64,000 nucleotides of DNA from NCBI GenBank assembly GCA_020631735.1, contig CM036168.1:101390036-101454035 (forward strand). The letters run 5' to 3'. Positions 1 to 11,537 of this stretch are shown here, piece by piece (position 1 is the first letter of the stretch; each line of letters begins with the position of its first letter). The notes under the pieces were generated by a model. That model worked only from the letters and a program-made list of their open reading frames with translations, did no database searches and had not been told where the DNA came from. A program made the position numbers and the translations under genes. The stretch comes from Saccharum officinarum. Taxonomy: Eukaryota > Streptophyta > Magnoliopsida > Poales > Poaceae.

Positions 1-790
1 TGGTGCAGCCCGGGGCGCGCCATGGCCTGGCTAGGCACGTGTGTTCAAGGCTACGGCGACGGCGTCCCAGCGAAGCGAGTCGACGAACCAGCAAGGAAAG
101 GGTTCTCGGAGCTGAAGGGGCTCACCTAGGATTCTGCGGCAGTCTCGAGCGGGACGGAGATGAGCCGAGCCATGCTAGCCACGTGCGTGGCGAAGATGCG
201 GCGGCGCACCGAGGGTGGCACGTTCGCGTCACTTCGTTGTAGGTGGGTCGTCCGGCAAAACCTGCGTGCGCAGCGTGGTCTCCAGATTGGTCATAGACTA
301 CGGCTGCAAGGAATTGGAACGGAATCGAAGACAGCAGCTTACCCCCAAATCGTGCTCTATTACGGTGGCGAGGTGACCGGCGGCCGTGGAAATCAAAATT
401 GGCCAGCGACAGTGGACACATGAGGCTCGATGTGGATTGCCTGGCTAGCTAGCTTCCATGACAGGCTACGGTTGTGGAACGAGCGGTGGCCACGAACTTG
501 CTGAGCTCGGTCCGTCCAAGGCGGGTGCTCGCGTCGCAGCAAGGAGAAAAAAAAGAGAGCGAGCGCGAGCGAGAAAGTGAGTGGAGCTCGGGGACACGCA
601 TAAGAAGGCAGCGGCAAGGGAGCAGCGCGGCAGCTCCACGGACTCGAGCAGGCAGGGGCGCACATGGCGCGGCAGACGCACAGCGCGGCGAGGACGGGCG
701 GAGTAGGGCGGGTCACGGGTGCGGCAGCGGGCTAGACGACGGCAGGGAGCAGCGAGCAGCGGCCAGAGCCGCAGCGTGTGCGTGCAAGTA
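1..790. other. GC-rich region, no recognisable gene
   Basis: This stretch is GC-rich and holds several overlapping open frames of under 110 codons on both strands. None contains a domain or motif I recognise, and open frames are expected by chance at this composition. It could be the edge of a gene or transposon whose remainder lies left of the window. Confidence 0.4.
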
Positions 791-1380
791 AGCTATGCAT
801 AAATGCAGCAACAGCAAATGGGCAGGCAAGGGACAAGAGTGCAGGTGCATGCGTGTGTGCGTGACGTGTGTGTTTGCCTTTTGAACTTTCTTTATCACTA
901 ATCTACATGCATATATCCAATGTATGTTCATATATATTTATATATCAGAAGCATGCTTATCAAATCAAATACGCAAGTGTATATATAGCTCTCTATATAT
1001 TTTTATTTAGTTAGTTCCCCAAAATTAAAGTCGCACTTTCATATTCATAATAACTTGCTCACGCTAAAATTTATTTTTGCTTAACGAACATGCTTTCCGT
1101 GCCGAACGATTAAATCTACATTTTATATTTTTCTTATTAAGATTTTCACCGGTAGTTAGCGCTAAATACTTAACTTGGATTTGTATTGATTCCTCTCAAT
1201 CACCAAGTGAGTCGCATGTGATTTGTTTATCATTTCACATGGGTTTAAAATCTGAAATCCGTGGAACTTGTTGTGATAATTTCTCTTAGGTTTTAAGCGA
1301 GGTGCTAAGCGGCCTGTAACACTAGAGGTGTTACAATGGGCCTACTGTAAAGGATTCTATATGGGCTGTATACAAAAAAA
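791..1380. other. AT-rich spacer with possible LTR end
   Basis: AT-rich DNA without a credible coding frame. Around 1316-1335 the sequence reads TGTAACACTAGAGGTGTTACA-like and ends in GTGTTACA. The chromovirus LTRs elsewhere in this window end the same way, so an eroded LTR end is possible. No partner LTR, primer-binding site or target duplication was found. Confidence 0.25.
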
Positions 1381-2733
1381 GGATCGAGTTGGACTGGATT
1401 GTTTCGTAGAAGAGCTAGATTGTAGATATGACCCGAGTCTATTGTGCGGATCCTGGTAGAGGGTCGGCTCGCGCATCCTAAGGAACAGATCCTGAAGAAC
1501 GAATCCTATCAGGTCTTCGTCGGCCTGGCCCTGGCGTCCGCAGTCTCGTCGGCCACCAGCGCAGGCGCGCCCCCATCGCCTCCTCGTCGCGCCGCCCCGA
1601 CTAGGCATCGCGCCGTCCTCCCCACCAACCTGTGGACCGGAGCCGAGGGTCGCGTTCTCTACTCCTCGGAGCTTCGGAGTCGAGGGGCGCACGGAAGAGG
1701 ATATGTCCCTCGCGGCCTCGCCAAGAACAGTTCGTCAAGCTTTGCCTTCCTCTAATCTGCTCCACTCTCTCTATTGGCTTCTTTTCCTTCCTCTAATTAA
1801 TGGTGATGGTGTGCCTAGGCCTAGATTGCTCTCCAGTTATGAGGCACCTCCTCGGTGGATTCCAGGAAACAAAGTCGACAGGGAGGGAAGGTCTTAGGTC
1901 TTAGAGAAAAGGTGAGCCCTTCATCCTATATTCTGTTTGAGCTAATCTTCTTGCAGATTCCTGGATGTTGAAATGTCCAATAGCGGTAGAGTTAATAAGG
2001 TATTTTAAGTGCCGTTAATATCTAACTCTTGGTTTTGGCTTTGCAGAGTTTTCTTTTGGAGAAATACTTGTTGTACAATTCTTTCTTTGGAGTTAAGCAA
2101 TATTGTTTTTCGGCATAGCTGGATTTGGTTGATTGATCATGTCTTGAGTTTACAGTTCAGGCCTTCATAAAACAAGGTATATTTTATTTCTCAGATCGCC
2201 ACTCTCATATGTTTGATCATGTCTGCTCTATTTGAGACTGTAATGAACCTGAAACATTGATCTTTGTTGCACAAAGTAGATTAGAGTTCATGCTTTATTC
2301 ACACTTTTTCCATGACATGAGGAATTGGCCGTTAGAACTCCTCTGTCATGTTCTTGCACTGCCATATGACTAGACATTGTGCCTGACATCACAACCAACC
2401 AGTTCTCTCAGAGTAGGGTCCTGCAGGGTTGCAGTAACCTGATTTCCTCATCTGCCACTTTTTGCAAGCTTTGTTTTAGTATCATGGATGCATGATTAGA
2501 ATTTAGAAAAATACGTACAGGTTACCAGTATCATGAGTCAATATCACTTTTACAGCTACTAGTAAATGAGACTTTCTGTTCCCACTTCCTTCCATACTTA
2601 TTGCTCTTATAGCAGGGAAATTAACATCAATTCCAGATTTTGCTTTAGTTGTAGTGCTAGCTGTACAGCTATTTCAGTTCTATGCTTTTTTCTATACAAT
2701 TGTTTAAGTGTACAGCAGAAATAGCTTGCTAGA

Positions 2734-2815
2734 GCATATTTTTTTTGGCATTGAATATGGTCTGATCAGCCACAGCATTAATATATTACTAAGTGGATTC
2801 CAGCTTAAGTTTATG
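2734..2815 (+). repeat. Direct repeat flanking the hAT gene, copy 1
   Basis: A ~75-bp segment containing GGTCTGATCAGCCAC, GCATTAATATA and ACTAAGTGGATTC. A second, shorter version follows at about 2850-2915. A further copy lies downstream of the transposase at about 5504-5575. Copies on both sides of a transposase gene could be subterminal repeats of the element. Confidence 0.6.
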
Positions 2816-2849
2816 TGCAACCACCTTAAGTTTCCTTGCACTATAATCA

Positions 2850-2915
2850 CTGCATTAATATGGTCTGATCAGCCACGTACTGCATTAAGTGGATTCCAGC
2901 TTAATATGGTCTGAT
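2850..2915 (+). repeat. Direct repeat flanking the hAT gene, copy 2 (partial)
   Basis: Contains GGTCTGATCAGCCAC, GCATTAAGTGGATTCCAGC and a second AATATGGTCTGAT. It looks like an internally deleted duplicate of the 2734-2815 repeat. Confidence 0.55.
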
Positions 2916-3266
2916 GTAGCTTGTGTGGTTTGCATGAGCAACAGATGACTGAAACTGAGGCAAAGCATACTTTGCTTACTGCTATCTTGTAGTAGAGTGT
3001 ATATATGTTTCTATGCACAGTCTTTGGAAGATTTGAAGATGTGTATTAGACTCTTAGTTTAATCTTTAGTCATGTGACCTGTGGACAGTCTCATTATTTA
3101 TTGGTTGGCTGCAATGCTTTGATTGTGAACTGTAATAGTAAAGTGTACCTATAGATTATGATTAGTGAAATTCAGCTTCTTTGTGTCTTACTTTAGTATC
3201 CTATCTAATTGATTGTCATTCATTGGTTCAGGGGACTCTAATTGATTAATCTGAGTGGTTGTCATT

Positions 3267-5321
3267 ATGGAAAGGGTTTCATCAGCAACAGCAGCAGAAG
3301 TTGAGGATAGTCTTGATGCTATCTCCACTGATCAGTCAGGCCGGTCAGGGAAAAAGAGGGCTAAAGTTTGGGCTTATGTTGACTCGGAAATCGTTGATGG
3401 AATTGAGAAGGCCGTCTGCAAGTATTGCAAGCTCCAGTTGTCTTCTGTGTCAGGGAAAGGTACAACTCACTTGAATAGACATATTGGATATTATTGTCAT
3501 CATATCCCTCAGGAGGACAGGGATAGATTCTTAGCAACTTTGAAGAACAAGTCTGATAGAGATAATTCTGTATTTGATCCTGTTGTATTCAGAGGTCTGA
3601 TTGTAAAGTACTTCCTTAGTGCTGAGGTAGCATTTCGAAAAGCAGATGATCCTGCTTGGAAAGAGATGATAAATTATTGTCAGCCTTCATTCAATGTGGT
3701 GGGTCGACAAACTGTTCGTGCAGACTGTCTGATGTTGTATGAAGAAGAGAAATTACAGCTACATCAAAAGATGACAAAGTTGAAGTCTCATGTCAGTTTA
3801 ACTGCTGATTTGTGGTCGTCTAACCAAAATTTGGGGTATCTTGGAGTTACAACTCATTATATTGATGAAGAGTTTGAGCTCCATAAGAAGATTATTGCAT
3901 TCAAGCAGATCTCTTTCCCCCATAACTCATTTGCTGTGCAAGATGGCATCACAGCTTGCTTGACGGAGTGGGATTTAATTGATTGTGTGTTCACAGTGAC
4001 TCTAGATAATGCAAGCGTGAACAACAGAGCGATTAGAGACTTGCGTGCTGCTCTAGGTGCTCAGATGTTCTTTAAGGGTGAACACATACATGTCAGATGT
4101 GCCGCTCATGTGCTCAATATAATGGTCCAAGCTGGATTGCAAGTCATACCGAATGCAGTCGGAAGGGTAAGAGACATTATCAAGGTTGTCACATCTACAC
4201 CTTCTCGTCTGCAAACATTCAACTCAATTGTTCAAGCATTAGGTCTCAAAGGCAAGTCGGGGCTGGTTCTAGATGTTCCCCACCGCTGGAATGCTACGTA
4301 TGACATGTTGAATGAAGCTCTGAAATATAAAGCAGCTCTCAACAGATTCACAGCAGAGCAATATCAGGATGTTCCTAGTGAACAAGACGGGCAGAAAGCT
4401 GAATCGCTTCATGAATTCCTAGAACAGTTCAGTGAGGCTACAAAAGCATTTTCTACAGATAGGCATCTAACGGCCCACCTCTTTACGAAGATGTTGATGG
4501 CAGTTCGAGATGTATTGCTTGATGAGACGTGGAATACCAATGAACTGCTCAATGAGTTGGCTGAAGCTATGTATACCAAGTTTCAGAAATACTGGGCTGC
4601 GCCTAATATGGTACTTCTCATAGCTGCTGTCCTGGACCCATCAATGAAAGCTGATTTTGTTAGATTCTTTTACTTGACTGTTGAGAATACAGAACCGGAA
4701 GCGAAGATGAGAGATCTTAGACAATACTTGAAGAAATATTATCTAGAGTATGAGAGGATTGTGAGGAACAACGCCGGTCCTATTTTGATTTCATATGAAG
4801 AGGAAGTTTTAAGTCAGGGTGATTCAAGTTCTTCTGGACTTCGTGGAAAACGGCGTGTAGAAATCATCACAAAACTCAAGTACTCGCTCAGAAAGATCAG
4901 AATTGGATATTTATTTGGATGATCCTAGAGCAGTTGTGAGACCGACAGAGAACTTTAATGTTCTAGCATGGTGGAAGAAAACTCGGATGCCTATCCTATC
5001 TTGTCTTTGATGGACAGAGACTTCTTGTCCATTCCTGTTAGCACAGTGTCCTCAGAATCTGCTTTTAGTGCTGCTGGAAGAATACTTGGCAAAAATAGGA
5101 CATCTCTTTCTCCGGAAACTCTTGAAGCGTTAGTCTGTGCAAAAGATCGGTTGATTGGCTTTAATGATGCAGAAGAAGGTGATTGTCATATTTAATTAAT
5201 ATACATATTGTAAAGCCAGTTTTGTTTATAACAGTGGTTTAATATGTTTGTCTTGTTTAATGCAGGTCAACTAATGACCGGACATCGTATGTTTGAATCA
5301 GATGAAGAAGTAGATGATTGA
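3267..5321 (+). pseudogene. hAT-family transposase (BED finger, RICESLEEPER-like), frameshifted
   Basis: Transposase of the hAT superfamily, which cuts and pastes DNA in the nucleus. The ATG at 3267 follows a non-ATG open stretch. Residues ~30-80 form a BED zinc finger (CKYC...HLNRH). Near residue 178 is TADLWSS and near 240 TLDNAS, matching the acidic catalytic regions of hAT enzymes. RCAAHVLN follows at ~275. The C-terminal hAT dimerisation domain (FNVLAWW, IPVSTVSSESAFS, SLSPETLEALVC) is also present. A last intron is well supported: donor GAAG|GTGATT at 5179, acceptor TGCAG at 5265, with the frame continuing to TGA at 5321. The reading frame shifts at about 4880-4896 and shifts back in an A-run at about 4974-4977, so the enzyme is broken unless these are assembly errors. 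Domesticated hAT relatives exist in grasses, so a host role cannot be excluded. Confidence 0.85.
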
Positions 5322-5503
5322 CAGGTTAGTGCCCTAGCTGTTGGTTCACTAGAAATGTTGAAATTGATCTGCAGCTGTACAACTGCATATTCTGAAATTG
5401 ATCTGCAACTTTACAGTGTGTTTCTGAATACTAGTGATTCACTCATGTGTTGATCAGCCACTGAATATGAAATTGACTTCTTTGAATCAGCCATGCTTCA
5501 CTG

Positions 5504-5575
5504 CATATTTTTTTGGTATTAGATTATGGTTTGATCAGCCACTGCATTAATATATGACTAAGTGGATTCTATTTT
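5504..5575 (+). repeat. Direct repeat flanking the hAT gene, copy 3
   Basis: Contains TTTTTTTGGTATT, GGTTTGATCAGCCACTGC and ATTAATATATGACTAAGTGGATTC. It matches the repeat at 2734-2815 in the same orientation, with few mismatches. The two copies bracket the transposase coding region. Confidence 0.6.
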
Positions 5576-6643
5576 TAGTAATAGTAGGTTTCATTTTATA
5601 TTGGTACAACATTACAGGTACTTCTGCCCAAACTGACAGTTCACTCATACAGTGAACAAATGACCATGGTGAATGAATCTATGTTTTCACAGAGGAAAAA
5701 AGATATATATGTATTACTGTCTCAAATAAATTTACAAATGACTGGCACATTTAAAAATCCTTAGCTCCTAAGTATGAGCTCCGTTGCTACTTCCCTTTTG
5801 CTGCTCTAGAAGTAGAGGAATCCCTAACACCAGAGGCCCAGCCCAATGGTTCCTTATAGTGATACGTTGCACACGTCTGTAGTCTGTTGCATTGAGGAGT
5901 TCTTAGATTCTTCTTTGTAAGTTTTGGCAAAGCAAACTGAATAAAGAACAAAACGAGTGTACTCCTACTTCTGAGCAAAGCAACCCACTGTAGAAGTCAC
6001 TTTACTGACAAGAGAAGCATTATTTGTTAGTAATAGTAATACCCACACCTAAATAGGGGTAAGCTTCTTGTAGTGGGACCCTACTTATCCACCTTGGCCT
6101 TGCTTGTGGCTCAGCTAGCTTGACCAACTGTCGAACTAGGAGGATTTTATTAGGGGACAAATGATTAGCAAGGCAGTGCAGTCGTTACTGTACCTCACAA
6201 GGAAAGAACTGCCTTCCTATGTCAGTGGGTCTCACTCTCACAGGCCACAGTACACTAAATCACTGCACTGCCTTCCTAGCATTATTGACTTCTTTTTTTA
6301 GTGCACTGGAGATATTTCGTTTATCTGTCAAGATACAATTCTAATGATAAACAATTTACAATGCACTAGCTAAGTACTTACCATTTCGAATTCTCATCCA
6401 GGTGTTTTTTGCTTGCCTCCCTGACTTTGTTTGGTTAGTTGGGATATCAAGTCTCCTTGCCTTGTCTTCCCTTACTTATGTATATTTGATTCATTTGTAG
6501 GTGTTTAGGCTACACACTCACTTCAATGGTTAAATGAAGCAACTCACCAGTACTATGATGATCTTGTGCCTCTTCCAGCAACTTGCCAATCAATCTGCAG
6601 AACTTTTGTGTTTGCTTGTTCTAATTCCATTGTAATCGAATTG
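5576..6643. other. Intergenic DNA between the hAT gene and the CACTA element
   Basis: AT-rich DNA without a credible coding frame. I did not find convincing hAT terminal inverted repeats here, so the right end of the hAT element is not placed. Confidence 0.4.
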
Positions 6644-6669
6644 CACTATGCCAAAACAACACAAAGGAG

Positions 6670-6880
6670 ACACCAATTTCAGTGACTCGTAAACAAAACG
6701 CGTCACTAACTACGCGAAATCTGCGACGTGTTTAGTGGAGACGAGTCACTGGTGTGTTTATCTGGGCATATACGATAGACGTGGCTTTACAAAACGCGTC
6801 ACTGGTACATGGCTGTGAAACCGAGATATGATACGCGCGAGTGACTCGGAAACAAACTCTCGTCACTGAGTAAGGGCTCG
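6670..6880. repeat. CACTA left subterminal repeats
   Basis: Scattered direct and inverted copies of GTGACTCG / GCGTCACT-type motifs, for example near 6679, 6703, 6745, 6800 and 6840. They are less regular than the array at the right end. The likely role is transposase binding. Confidence 0.75.
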
Positions 6881-6898
6881 GACCTGAAAAATCATTCA

Positions 6899-7771
6899 TT
6901 GCAGCAGATACGCAACTCAAGTCCGGATCCCATCGCCCCCATCCTGCGATCTCTCCGCTCTCTCCCAAATCCGACACCCCAATCTCTCATCTCATCTCCG
7001 CCACTGCGACCCCCGTCCGCCGCCGCCGCCGTCGCCGCCAACACAGCCCCTCCTCCTCCACAGCCGCCGCTAGATCTCCATGCTGAAGATCCGTGGAGGC
7101 CACGGAACCCCGCCCCAACCCCCCCTCCACCTTTGTTGTCTCTTCTCCTCTCTCTCCGCTCCGACGGGTGCCTCCATTTGCGCCGCCAGGATGGGCTCCT
7201 CCATGCTTGCCACAACGATGTGCTCCAATGGCTCGTGCTCACGCGTGGGTGGCCAGATCTACGACAGCTCAGGCGAGGGCGGCCAGATCCATGGCGCCGT
7301 CTCCTGCGCCCCCCCCACCATGCCTTCGCCGCAGGGTGGCCGCACCATCCGCTCCCCATGCCCCAGCGCTTGGTGCACCGCCGGCGTACCATCGCACTCC
7401 CCCTCTCAGAGGTCCTCTTTCCCTGGATGCCGCGTTCTCTGTTTGTGTGCTCATGATTCTTCTACAGATCCATTAACCAGGTCTGCTCAACCGAGAATCC
7501 CCAACGATGATGCTAGGATGAAGGTACAAATCCATTTTTTGGTCTACACGATCTCTTTTGCAGTGTGCTTCCATTTTTCTTCAAAGCACACAACCATTTG
7601 CCCATTCGACATCTATATGCTGTTGCGCTATTATCTGTTTACCGATCTGTTAATCGATTCAGGGGATGTCGCCAAGTCCTATTCTCCACGCTGTTCCTGA
7701 CCACTTCTGCCTCTATTTCCCTGCTGGAGGAGGAGCTTCTGCCTTTGTTTCCCTGCCGGAGGACGAGGTGA
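6899..7771 (+). other. GC-rich gene-like block inside the CACTA element (captured or element 5' exon)
   Basis: Several overlapping open frames (up to 206 codons) lie in a CT-rich and CCG-rich stretch that resembles the 5' end of a grass gene. Possible exon edges occur nearby, such as ATGAAG|GTACAAA at about 7522. No domain is recognisable in any frame. It may be a captured host-gene start or the element's own transcript leader. Coding status is not supported. Confidence 0.35.
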
Positions 7772-9681
7772 TGCTTCGTATCATTTACAGTTAATGTGTT
7801 TTACCTGTTTATAGATTCCTAAAAATACTTTTGCAGCTTCCTGTTCATTTAGGTTCTAAGATTATAAATTGCATCGAAACTTAAGACACATGCAGACCAT
7901 GGAAACCGTTTTTTTAATCTGTGTTTTTATTCTCTACAGCAGCAGAGGTACGGCATAGGCGTCATGCTTCAATCATCCTTGCTTGAAAAAACAAAATCAC
8001 GTTCACTTATATGTGCTCATGTATATGTGCAGAATCTGTTATTGGGCGACATCGATTTGATTCCAGGGCTGCGTCGATCCAGCACGGGAGCCTCGGGCGT
8101 GGCCAGACCATAGCAGCGCAGCCCGGCTGGAGGATTGTTTAAGGTTATGTGTTCTTCCATTGCTGTTTTCTCCCCTTTTAACTACTGTATAGCGTCACTG
8201 CGATTAAGTGTTTATCCATGATTCACCCAGGATTGGGATTTCAGGGTTCCTCAACCTCGATCCACATCGAGCCTCTGCCTGCCCTCACACAAAAAAATGG
8301 TTTCCAGGGGTTTCTTCAGCTAACTCTATTAAAAAATAATTCAGATTTCGATTAGTCACTGCAATCCGGTACGTTTACATATTCCTTTCAGGCCATGCCA
8401 TGTCTTCCTTCCTTTGCCAAATAAATAACCATACTTCTCAATTAATTTGTGAATAGCCTCTGCCCCAATTGATCGATCCTCATGTGCCAACAACAAATGG
8501 AGATGATGCATATGTATTGGGTGCTGCCAGTCAGCAAAAGAACATCAGTGCTAGGTGAGGCATCCCACTTTTGTTCCCTTCATCTACTTCATAAAATTTG
8601 TTTCCACTCTGATGCAAGCAGAGCATTGTTCCATCAGTATGTTACTTTTAGGGTTTAAAGATGCACACAATTTCAAAGGTTCAGTTTTATCCATTCTTAA
8701 GCTTAGGCTTTTGCTTTTATTTTCAGAAGTATGCTTATTGAAGGTCCCGTCTCCAGTTACGGCAAAGTGTGATCATCCAAACACGCCGCAACACTCCAAG
8801 GTAAATTATCTACAATGTCCTGCATTTACTTTTGTTTTATACAGTTCAACTGCGCTGTTAGTTCTCCAGAGGTTGGCTCTCACAAAATAACTGCCAATAG
8901 ATTAAACACACTACCAAAATGTGGTATCAACATTCAGAGAAATTGAAACAAGCTCATGTGTTCCATGTTAAAATATTCATGTGTTCCATGCCAAAACAAT
9001 CAGTGCACACTGGACTCTTTGTTTGCCCTTTTTTGAACTCATTTCCGTATTCGGTTGCTGGAATCATCACATGTTGTTGGGCTTATGAGCCATTTCACTA
9101 CAGATAGATTTTTCCTCTTTTTTCTTGCAAACCTAAAACAGGTCCAAATTAAAAAGTTTTCAAATACATCTAAGCGTGCTACCTGATGATGTAAGTCCCA
9201 TATGTGCTCATCTTCTGCCAATGTGTGTGCTGATCTTTACCTTTTGCTCCAAACTCAGGTACATGGCAAAGCACATGGAGTCCAAGACCAATTGCTTCGC
9301 TTAGAATTTTTTGCAAAGTACAAAACAGCAGGTTCTGTAAATTGGAGCATAATGATTTTGCAGGATCTCAAGAACAGCCTATATACTCAATGTAGTTACA
9401 GCTTATGTAATGTAAGAAATCTTTGTTGCTGCTCATGTATTATTAGCAATCATCTAGGCTTGTAGCTCCTTGAGGAGATGATTTTGTATCTTAAGTTGTA
9501 TGTGAAGTTTGTAAAGAATTGATTGCTGAATGGATGAAACATGTGTAATGCAAAAGGATAATAGTAGAGATTTTTCTGTACAAAGTGTCTTAATAGCTGA
9601 AATGTACCATTTTGTGAAAACATGGGGTTCAGAAACGTACACCGTATATCTAGATTTTTTTTTTTGTTTTTGTAAATTATT
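7772..9681. other. AT-rich interior of the CACTA element
   Basis: No recognisable protein. Short open frames lie on both strands without motifs. Several stretches look like introns and small exons, but I could not assemble a gene. Confidence 0.4.
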
Positions 9682-9998
9682 ATCAGTGACGCGTTTTCTT
9701 AAAATGCGTCACTGCTATTTTCACATCAGTGATGTGTTTTCTCAACACGCGTCACTGCTATTTTCACATCAGTGACGCGTTTTCTCAACACCCGTCACTG
9801 CTATTTTCACATCAGTGACGCGTTTTCTCATCACGCGTCACTGCTATGTCACATTAGTGACGCGTTTTCTCAACACGCGTCACTAGTATATTTACATCAG
9901 TGACGTGTTTTTACGCGTCACTAAATTTTCCACATCAGAGACGCAACAAAAGTGACGCGTATTTTCCGCGTCACTAATGAGCCTCTGGACGCGTCACT
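9682..9998. repeat. CACTA right subterminal array of ~43-bp near-palindromic units
   Basis: Five to six tandem units of about 43 bp. Each runs AGTGACGCGTTTTCT, a short loop, then ACGCGTCACTGCTATTTTCACATC, so every unit is itself an inverted repeat. Later units are shorter and degenerate. This is the expected position and form for CACTA transposase-binding sites. Confidence 0.88.
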
Positions 9999-10071
9999 AA
10001 TTAGCTTTTCTGGCATAGTGTTGGATGCAGTCAAATAGTTAAATTCCATTGTATTTTAGTATATGTGCCGG

Positions 10072-10209
10072 CCCTTGGATCGTGGTCAGTATTAACGTTT
10101 TGCTTGTTTGCTAGTATATTTGAATATAGTATGTTTGACCCTTGGATCGTGGTCAGTATTGACGTTTTGCTTGGTTGCTAGTATATTTGAATATAGTATG
10201 TGTCAGCCC
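10072..10209 (+). repeat. 67-bp tandem duplication
   Basis: The unit beginning CCCTTGGATCGTGGTCAGTA and ending TGAATATAGTATGT occurs at 10072 and 10139, and the start of a third copy lies at 10207. Function unknown. Confidence 0.8.
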
Positions 10210-10389
10210 TTGGATTGTCAGTACTGATCGGCCCGTAGGATCTAAAAGGATCAGGAGTGGGTTAGGACAGAGTGAAGTGAAGAATTGGATTGGATCGGGC
10301 TATATATTATAGTTTCAAGTTGGAACAGGATCGGGCTTACAACTTAATCACACAGGATTGGAGTGGGGCTCGGAGCGGATCACGACCCA

Positions 10390-10607
10390 TTCCCCGGCGT
10401 AGTTACTGTAGCAATTTCATTGTTATTTGATAATTATGGTCTAATTATGAACTAATTAGGCTTAAAGATTTGTCTCGTAATTTACAACTAAATTGTGTAA
10501 TTAATTTTATTTTTTATCTATATTTAATGCTTTATGCATGTATTAAAGATTCGATGTGATGAAAATCTGAAGTATTTTTGCAAAATATTTTAGGAACTAA
10601 ACAAAGA
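10390..10607 (-). mobile_element. MITE, TTTAGTTCC-type family, reverse orientation
   Basis: Ends with AGGAACTAAACAAAG. Internally it carries, in reverse, the family landmarks seen in the two copies downstream: CTAATTAGGCTTAAAGAT, ATTTAATGCTTTATGCATG and ATTCGATGTGATG. The left end is degenerate. This is a very common small DNA element of grass genomes. Confidence 0.6.
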
Positions 10608-11260
10608 CATTCTTTCTGCCCTTGTTCGCCTTGTGATGATTCCTTTTCTAGTCATCCTCTGGTGTCATTTCCGAGGAGTCTGTTGCTCCGCTGCCCGTCT
10701 GCAATGCAAATCACGGTACTTTATTTAGACGTGGTAATTTAAAATCAGTATAAATACAAAATTTGAGATAATTTTATAGAAGCTGCCGGTTCTATTTTTC
10801 TTTTTTTCTATATTTTATTTATAGGACGACAGGACATTGACACATTGTTTCGCTGGTTGCTCGTAATGGAAACAACACATCGCCACGAGGGTAAAAGATA
10901 TTGGCTTATTGCATTGTCGTATCAGCTTGTATAGCAACATAAACATGCTGAAAATGTCTGCACCGTTCATTTTTCGATCCAACTGTGATGCATAAACCGT
11001 TATAGTTTAGTGAGAAGTTGGTAAAGCGGCAGTACAGATTAGTTGATATCGTGACAGTAAGTAGGCCGGGTGTACGGGGGACAACGATACCATGACGTTG
11101 GGGTTCCTTGTTGTTTGCAGCGAGAAAGCATTTCGTCATGGCCTTTTGGATTAAAGTATTGGCCGTTAATCAATCTAAGAATGGCTTACAAGCCGATTAC
11201 AGCTGTCGACAAAGCAACATCTACCACATCTCTGACGAAAGGTGATAGCAATGTGCATGA

Positions 11261-11490
11261 GGGCCTCTTTAGTTCTAAAATTTTTCAAGATTTTCTATCA
11301 CATCAAATCTTTAAACGCATGCATAAAGCATTAAATATAGATAAAAAAATAAAACTAATTACATAGTTTAGACAAAATTCACGAGACGAATCTTTAAGCC
11401 TAATTAGACCATGATTGGATACTAATTGTCAAATAACAACGAAAGTGCTACAGTACCATTTTCCAAAAAAATCACGAACTAACAAGGCCT
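11261..11490 (+). mobile_element. MITE, TTTAGTTCC-type family
   Basis: Begins GGGCCTCTTTAGTTCTAAAA and ends AACTAACAAGGCCT, which are inverse to each other. Between them lie the landmarks CATCAAATCTTTAAACGCATG, GAGACGAATCTTTAAGCC and GTGCTACAGTACC. No clear target duplication was seen. Confidence 0.7.
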
Positions 11491-11537
11491 GAGTAGGAAA
11501 AATTACCGACAGGATATACATCAATCCATTTTCTATA

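Larger units (their letters stand above)
1381..3250 (+). other. Leader region upstream of the hAT transposase
   Basis: A GC-rich block (about 1500-1740) is followed by AT-rich DNA up to the transposase start. A plausible splice donor (AAAAG|GTGAGC) lies at about 1910 and a plausible acceptor (GGTTCAG|GGG) at about 3232, just before the transposase ATG. This would make a non-coding 5' exon and a ~1.3-kb leader intron. That gene model is inference. No second protein is recognisable here. Confidence 0.3.
6644..10020. mobile_element. Non-autonomous CACTA (En/Spm-type) DNA transposon
   Basis: The element begins CACTATGCCA and ends with the exact inverse TGGCATAGTG. It is flanked by the 3-bp direct repeat TTG (6641-6643 and 10021-10023), the target-site length of CACTA elements. 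Both ends carry many copies of AGTGACGCGT and its inverse ACGCGTCACT, which are typical transposase-binding subterminal repeats. No TNPD-like transposase is visible in the 3.4 kb, so it must be moved in trans. The interior holds a GC-rich gene-like block and AT-rich DNA. The boundaries are exact because the termini and target duplication agree. Confidence 0.92.

Noticed and set aside
1310..1340. A solo LTR ending at 1335
   Set aside because: Only the terminal GTGTTACA text is similar. No start, duplication or internal landmark was found, so it is noted only as a possibility.
9682..9998. Regularly spaced repeats that resemble a CRISPR array
   Set aside because: The repeats are palindromic CACTA subterminal motifs in a plant transposon. 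The intervening sequences are also repeated rather than unique, and no cas gene exists.
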